A DNA stretch of 6,334 nt, taken from positions 1 through 6,334 of the forward strand of contig LJTS01000248.1 in the NCBI GenBank assembly GCA_001304425.1. The letters run 5' to 3'. Numbering within the stretch: the stretch's first letter is position 1; each line of letters begins with the position of its first letter. The stretch is from Betaproteobacteria bacterium SG8_40. GTDB lineage: Bacteria; Pseudomonadota; Gammaproteobacteria; Burkholderiales; Eutrophovitaceae. Below, one piece after another: positions 5,257 to 6,334 of the stretch. The notes under the pieces were generated by a model that saw nothing but the letters and a program-made list of their open reading frames with translations, was not told the DNA's origin and made no database searches. Position numbers and translations under genes: made by a program.

Positions 5257-6334
5257 ATGAAATCGCGATTCAAGCAGCAGTTCAAGCGGGTCGTGGCAAG
5301 CGGATTCTTCGCGTCCCTGCTTGGCATTCCCGCCATCGCCGGTGCGGTGCCGGAAGTCGAGCCGAATGACACGAAGGCAGACGCACAGGCGCTTGTCATC
5401 TCGGCCGATGGTGGTGCCAGCGTGACGGCGAAACTCGGCGTTGCCGGCGAAGCCACCACGGACATCGATATCTACGCATTCGACGGAAAAGCGGGCGACG
5501 TGCCCGTCATTACGCTGAATGCCAACGGCGGTTTCGATGCCATCCTCTATTTTTATGACTCGGTCGGCAATCTGCTCGATTCGAACGACGATGCCTACCC
5601 GCCGACCGACGGCAGTGCGTGTATCACGAATCCGATGGTGGCCTGCGATCCGCGTATCGACCTGCAGGCCCTCGATGCCGACGGGCGCTATTACATCGCG
5701 GTCGGGCCGGCGATGCGCTTCATGTATACCAACTATGAAGTGCACCCGTCCTTCCTCGACCCGCAGCCGGGTGGCGCCTACGAGTTGTCGCTGGCGGGCG
5801 TGACGCCAATGGTGACGGACACTGGCGGCACCGGTGGCGATACGGGCACGAGCGGTGATACCGGAACGACCGGCGACACGGGCGATACCGGTGATACCGG
5901 TAGCACCGGCGAGACGGGTGAGACCGCCGCCGCGGCGTCCTCGAGTGTGCTTGATCCGGACGTCATGACCGTCATGATCACTACCCTGCACAAGGGCAAG
6001 AAAGACAAGGACGAGGACGACGATGCCGATCTGGGTACCTACAACGGCAAGAAGAAAATCGCCGTCGCGATCCACTCGATGGAAGGTTTCAACGCCATGG
6101 AGGACGTCGACCAGAACAGCCTGACCTTCGGCGCCACGGGCGACGAGGACAGTCTGCTCAAGTGCAAGAAGAAGGGCAAGCGGGTCAAGCTCGACGGTAT
6201 CAAGGACCACGAGAAAGACCTCGTGTGCTACTTCCGTCCCGATCGCGCCAACCTGATCGAGGGTGACATGAGCGCCACGCTGAAAGGCCGCACCAAGGAC
6301 GGCAAGGAAATCGCCGGGTCCGGCATCCTGCGGG
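5257..6334 (+). CDS. Exported modular protein: signal peptide, PPC-like domain, collagen-like triplets, C-terminal extracellular domain (3'-truncated)
   Basis: The frame is open for 359 codons to the window end. Residues 1-30 form a Sec signal peptide: basic MKSRFKQQFKRV, a hydrophobic core, and likely cleavage after AIAGA. Residues ~33-185 begin EVEPNDTKADA and continue with DIDIYAFDGKAGDVPVITL, FDAILYFYDSVGNLL and a late GRYYIAVGP...GAYELSLAG, the pattern of PPC/DVUA0089-type beta-sandwich domains. Cys122 and Cys130 may pair. Residues 191-223 are eleven Gly-X-Y triplets rich in Thr and Asp. Residues 246-258 are a Lys/Asp-rich linker. Residues ~264 onward (KKKIAVAIHSMEGFNAMEDVDQNSLTFG...EGDMSATLKGRTKDGKEIAGS) resemble, from memory, the VPVAIL...D.STVDP.TV.FG...GDTSA.LTG.T.DG..I.GSD domain of secreted proteins, with Cys303 and Cys324. 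The role is unknown, perhaps surface or matrix. A C-terminal sorting signal would be outside the window. Confidence 0.85.
   Translation, partial: MKSRFKQQFKRVVASGFFASLLGIPAIAGAVPEVEPNDTKADAQALVISADGGASVTAKLGVAGEATTDIDIYAFDGKAGDVPVITLNANGGFDAILYFYDSVGNLLDSNDDAYPPTDGSACITNPMVACDPRIDLQALDADGRYYIAVGPAMRFMYTNYEVHPSFLDPQPGGAYELSLAGVTPMVTDTGGTGGDTGTSGDTGTTGDTGDTGDTGSTGETGETAAAASSSVLDPDVMTVMITTLHKGKKDKDEDDDADLGTYNGKKKIAVAIHSMEGFNAMEDVDQNSLTFGATGDEDSLLKCKKKGKRVKLDGIKDHEKDLVCYFRPDRANLIEGDMSATLKGRTKDGKEIAGSGILR
5827..5925 (+). repeat. Collagen-like Gly-X-Y triplet tract (11 triplets)
   Basis: In the exported-protein frame these bases encode GTG, GDT, GTS, GDT, GTT, GDT three times, GST, GET and GET, with Gly at every third residue from 191 to 221. 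Thr or Ser fills the third position in ten of eleven triplets. Codons vary (ggc/ggt, gat/gac, acc/acg), so the DNA itself is an imperfect 9-bp-phased repeat that could change copy number. Thr-rich Gly-X-Thr tracts are known in bacterial surface collagen-like proteins such as BclA of Bacillus. At this length it may be only a flexible, possibly glycosylated linker. Confidence 0.8.

Noticed and set aside
5239..6210. 323-codon open frame on the - strand opposite the exported-protein gene
   Set aside because: The + strand has a ribosome site, signal peptide and recognisable domains. The antisense frame mirrors the GC-rich codon pattern and the Gly-X-Thr repeat.

Overview
The window is GC-rich bacterial chromosome with short intergenic gaps and Shine-Dalgarno-like sites before some genes. 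It is most likely from a proteobacterium. The order bioF-bioD, without bioH or bioC between them, and the wording of the BioF active site (ATLGKAAGVAGAF) resemble Betaproteobacteria more than the enteric bioBFHCD arrangement. This placement is inference from gene order and remembered sequences, not from a search.

Left part (1-2529, all + strand): a probable operon that starts outside the window. It holds the end of bioF (8-amino-7-oxononanoate synthase), complete bioD (dethiobiotin synthetase), a PIN-domain nuclease-like protein starting 5 nt after bioD, and a small three-helix membrane protein 18 nt further on. BioF and BioD catalyse the first and third of the four ring-assembly steps of biotin synthesis. 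The PIN protein sits where bioB would be expected in the betaproteobacterial order, and no antitoxin gene is visible beside it.

Middle part (2564-4776): two divergently oriented metabolic genes share a 154-bp gap. On the - strand is an intact beta-hydroxyacid dehydrogenase (3-hydroxyisobutyrate dehydrogenase / tartronate semialdehyde reductase family). On the + strand is a class III, glutamate-1-semialdehyde-aminomutase-like aminotransferase. It keeps its PLP-binding residues but is broken near its C-terminus by an apparent out-of-frame internal deletion, so as written it is a pseudogene or a sequence error.

Right part (4777-6334): a 480-bp non-coding region leads into a secreted protein cut off by the window end. 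The region holds a close match to a sigma-54 promoter (GG-N10-GC, 11 of 14 consensus positions), an upstream perfect dyad in a position suited to an enhancer-binding protein, a second dyad and a repeated 9-mer close to the promoter, and a 14-bp perfect palindrome in the predicted leader. The protein has a signal peptide, a PPC/DVUA0089-like beta domain, eleven collagen-like Gly-X-Y triplets, a Lys/Asp-rich linker and a further extracellular-type domain. A sigma-54-controlled modular exported protein is reminiscent of PEP-CTERM/exosortase regulons, but the C-terminus that would decide this lies outside the window. This is the most interesting part of the window.
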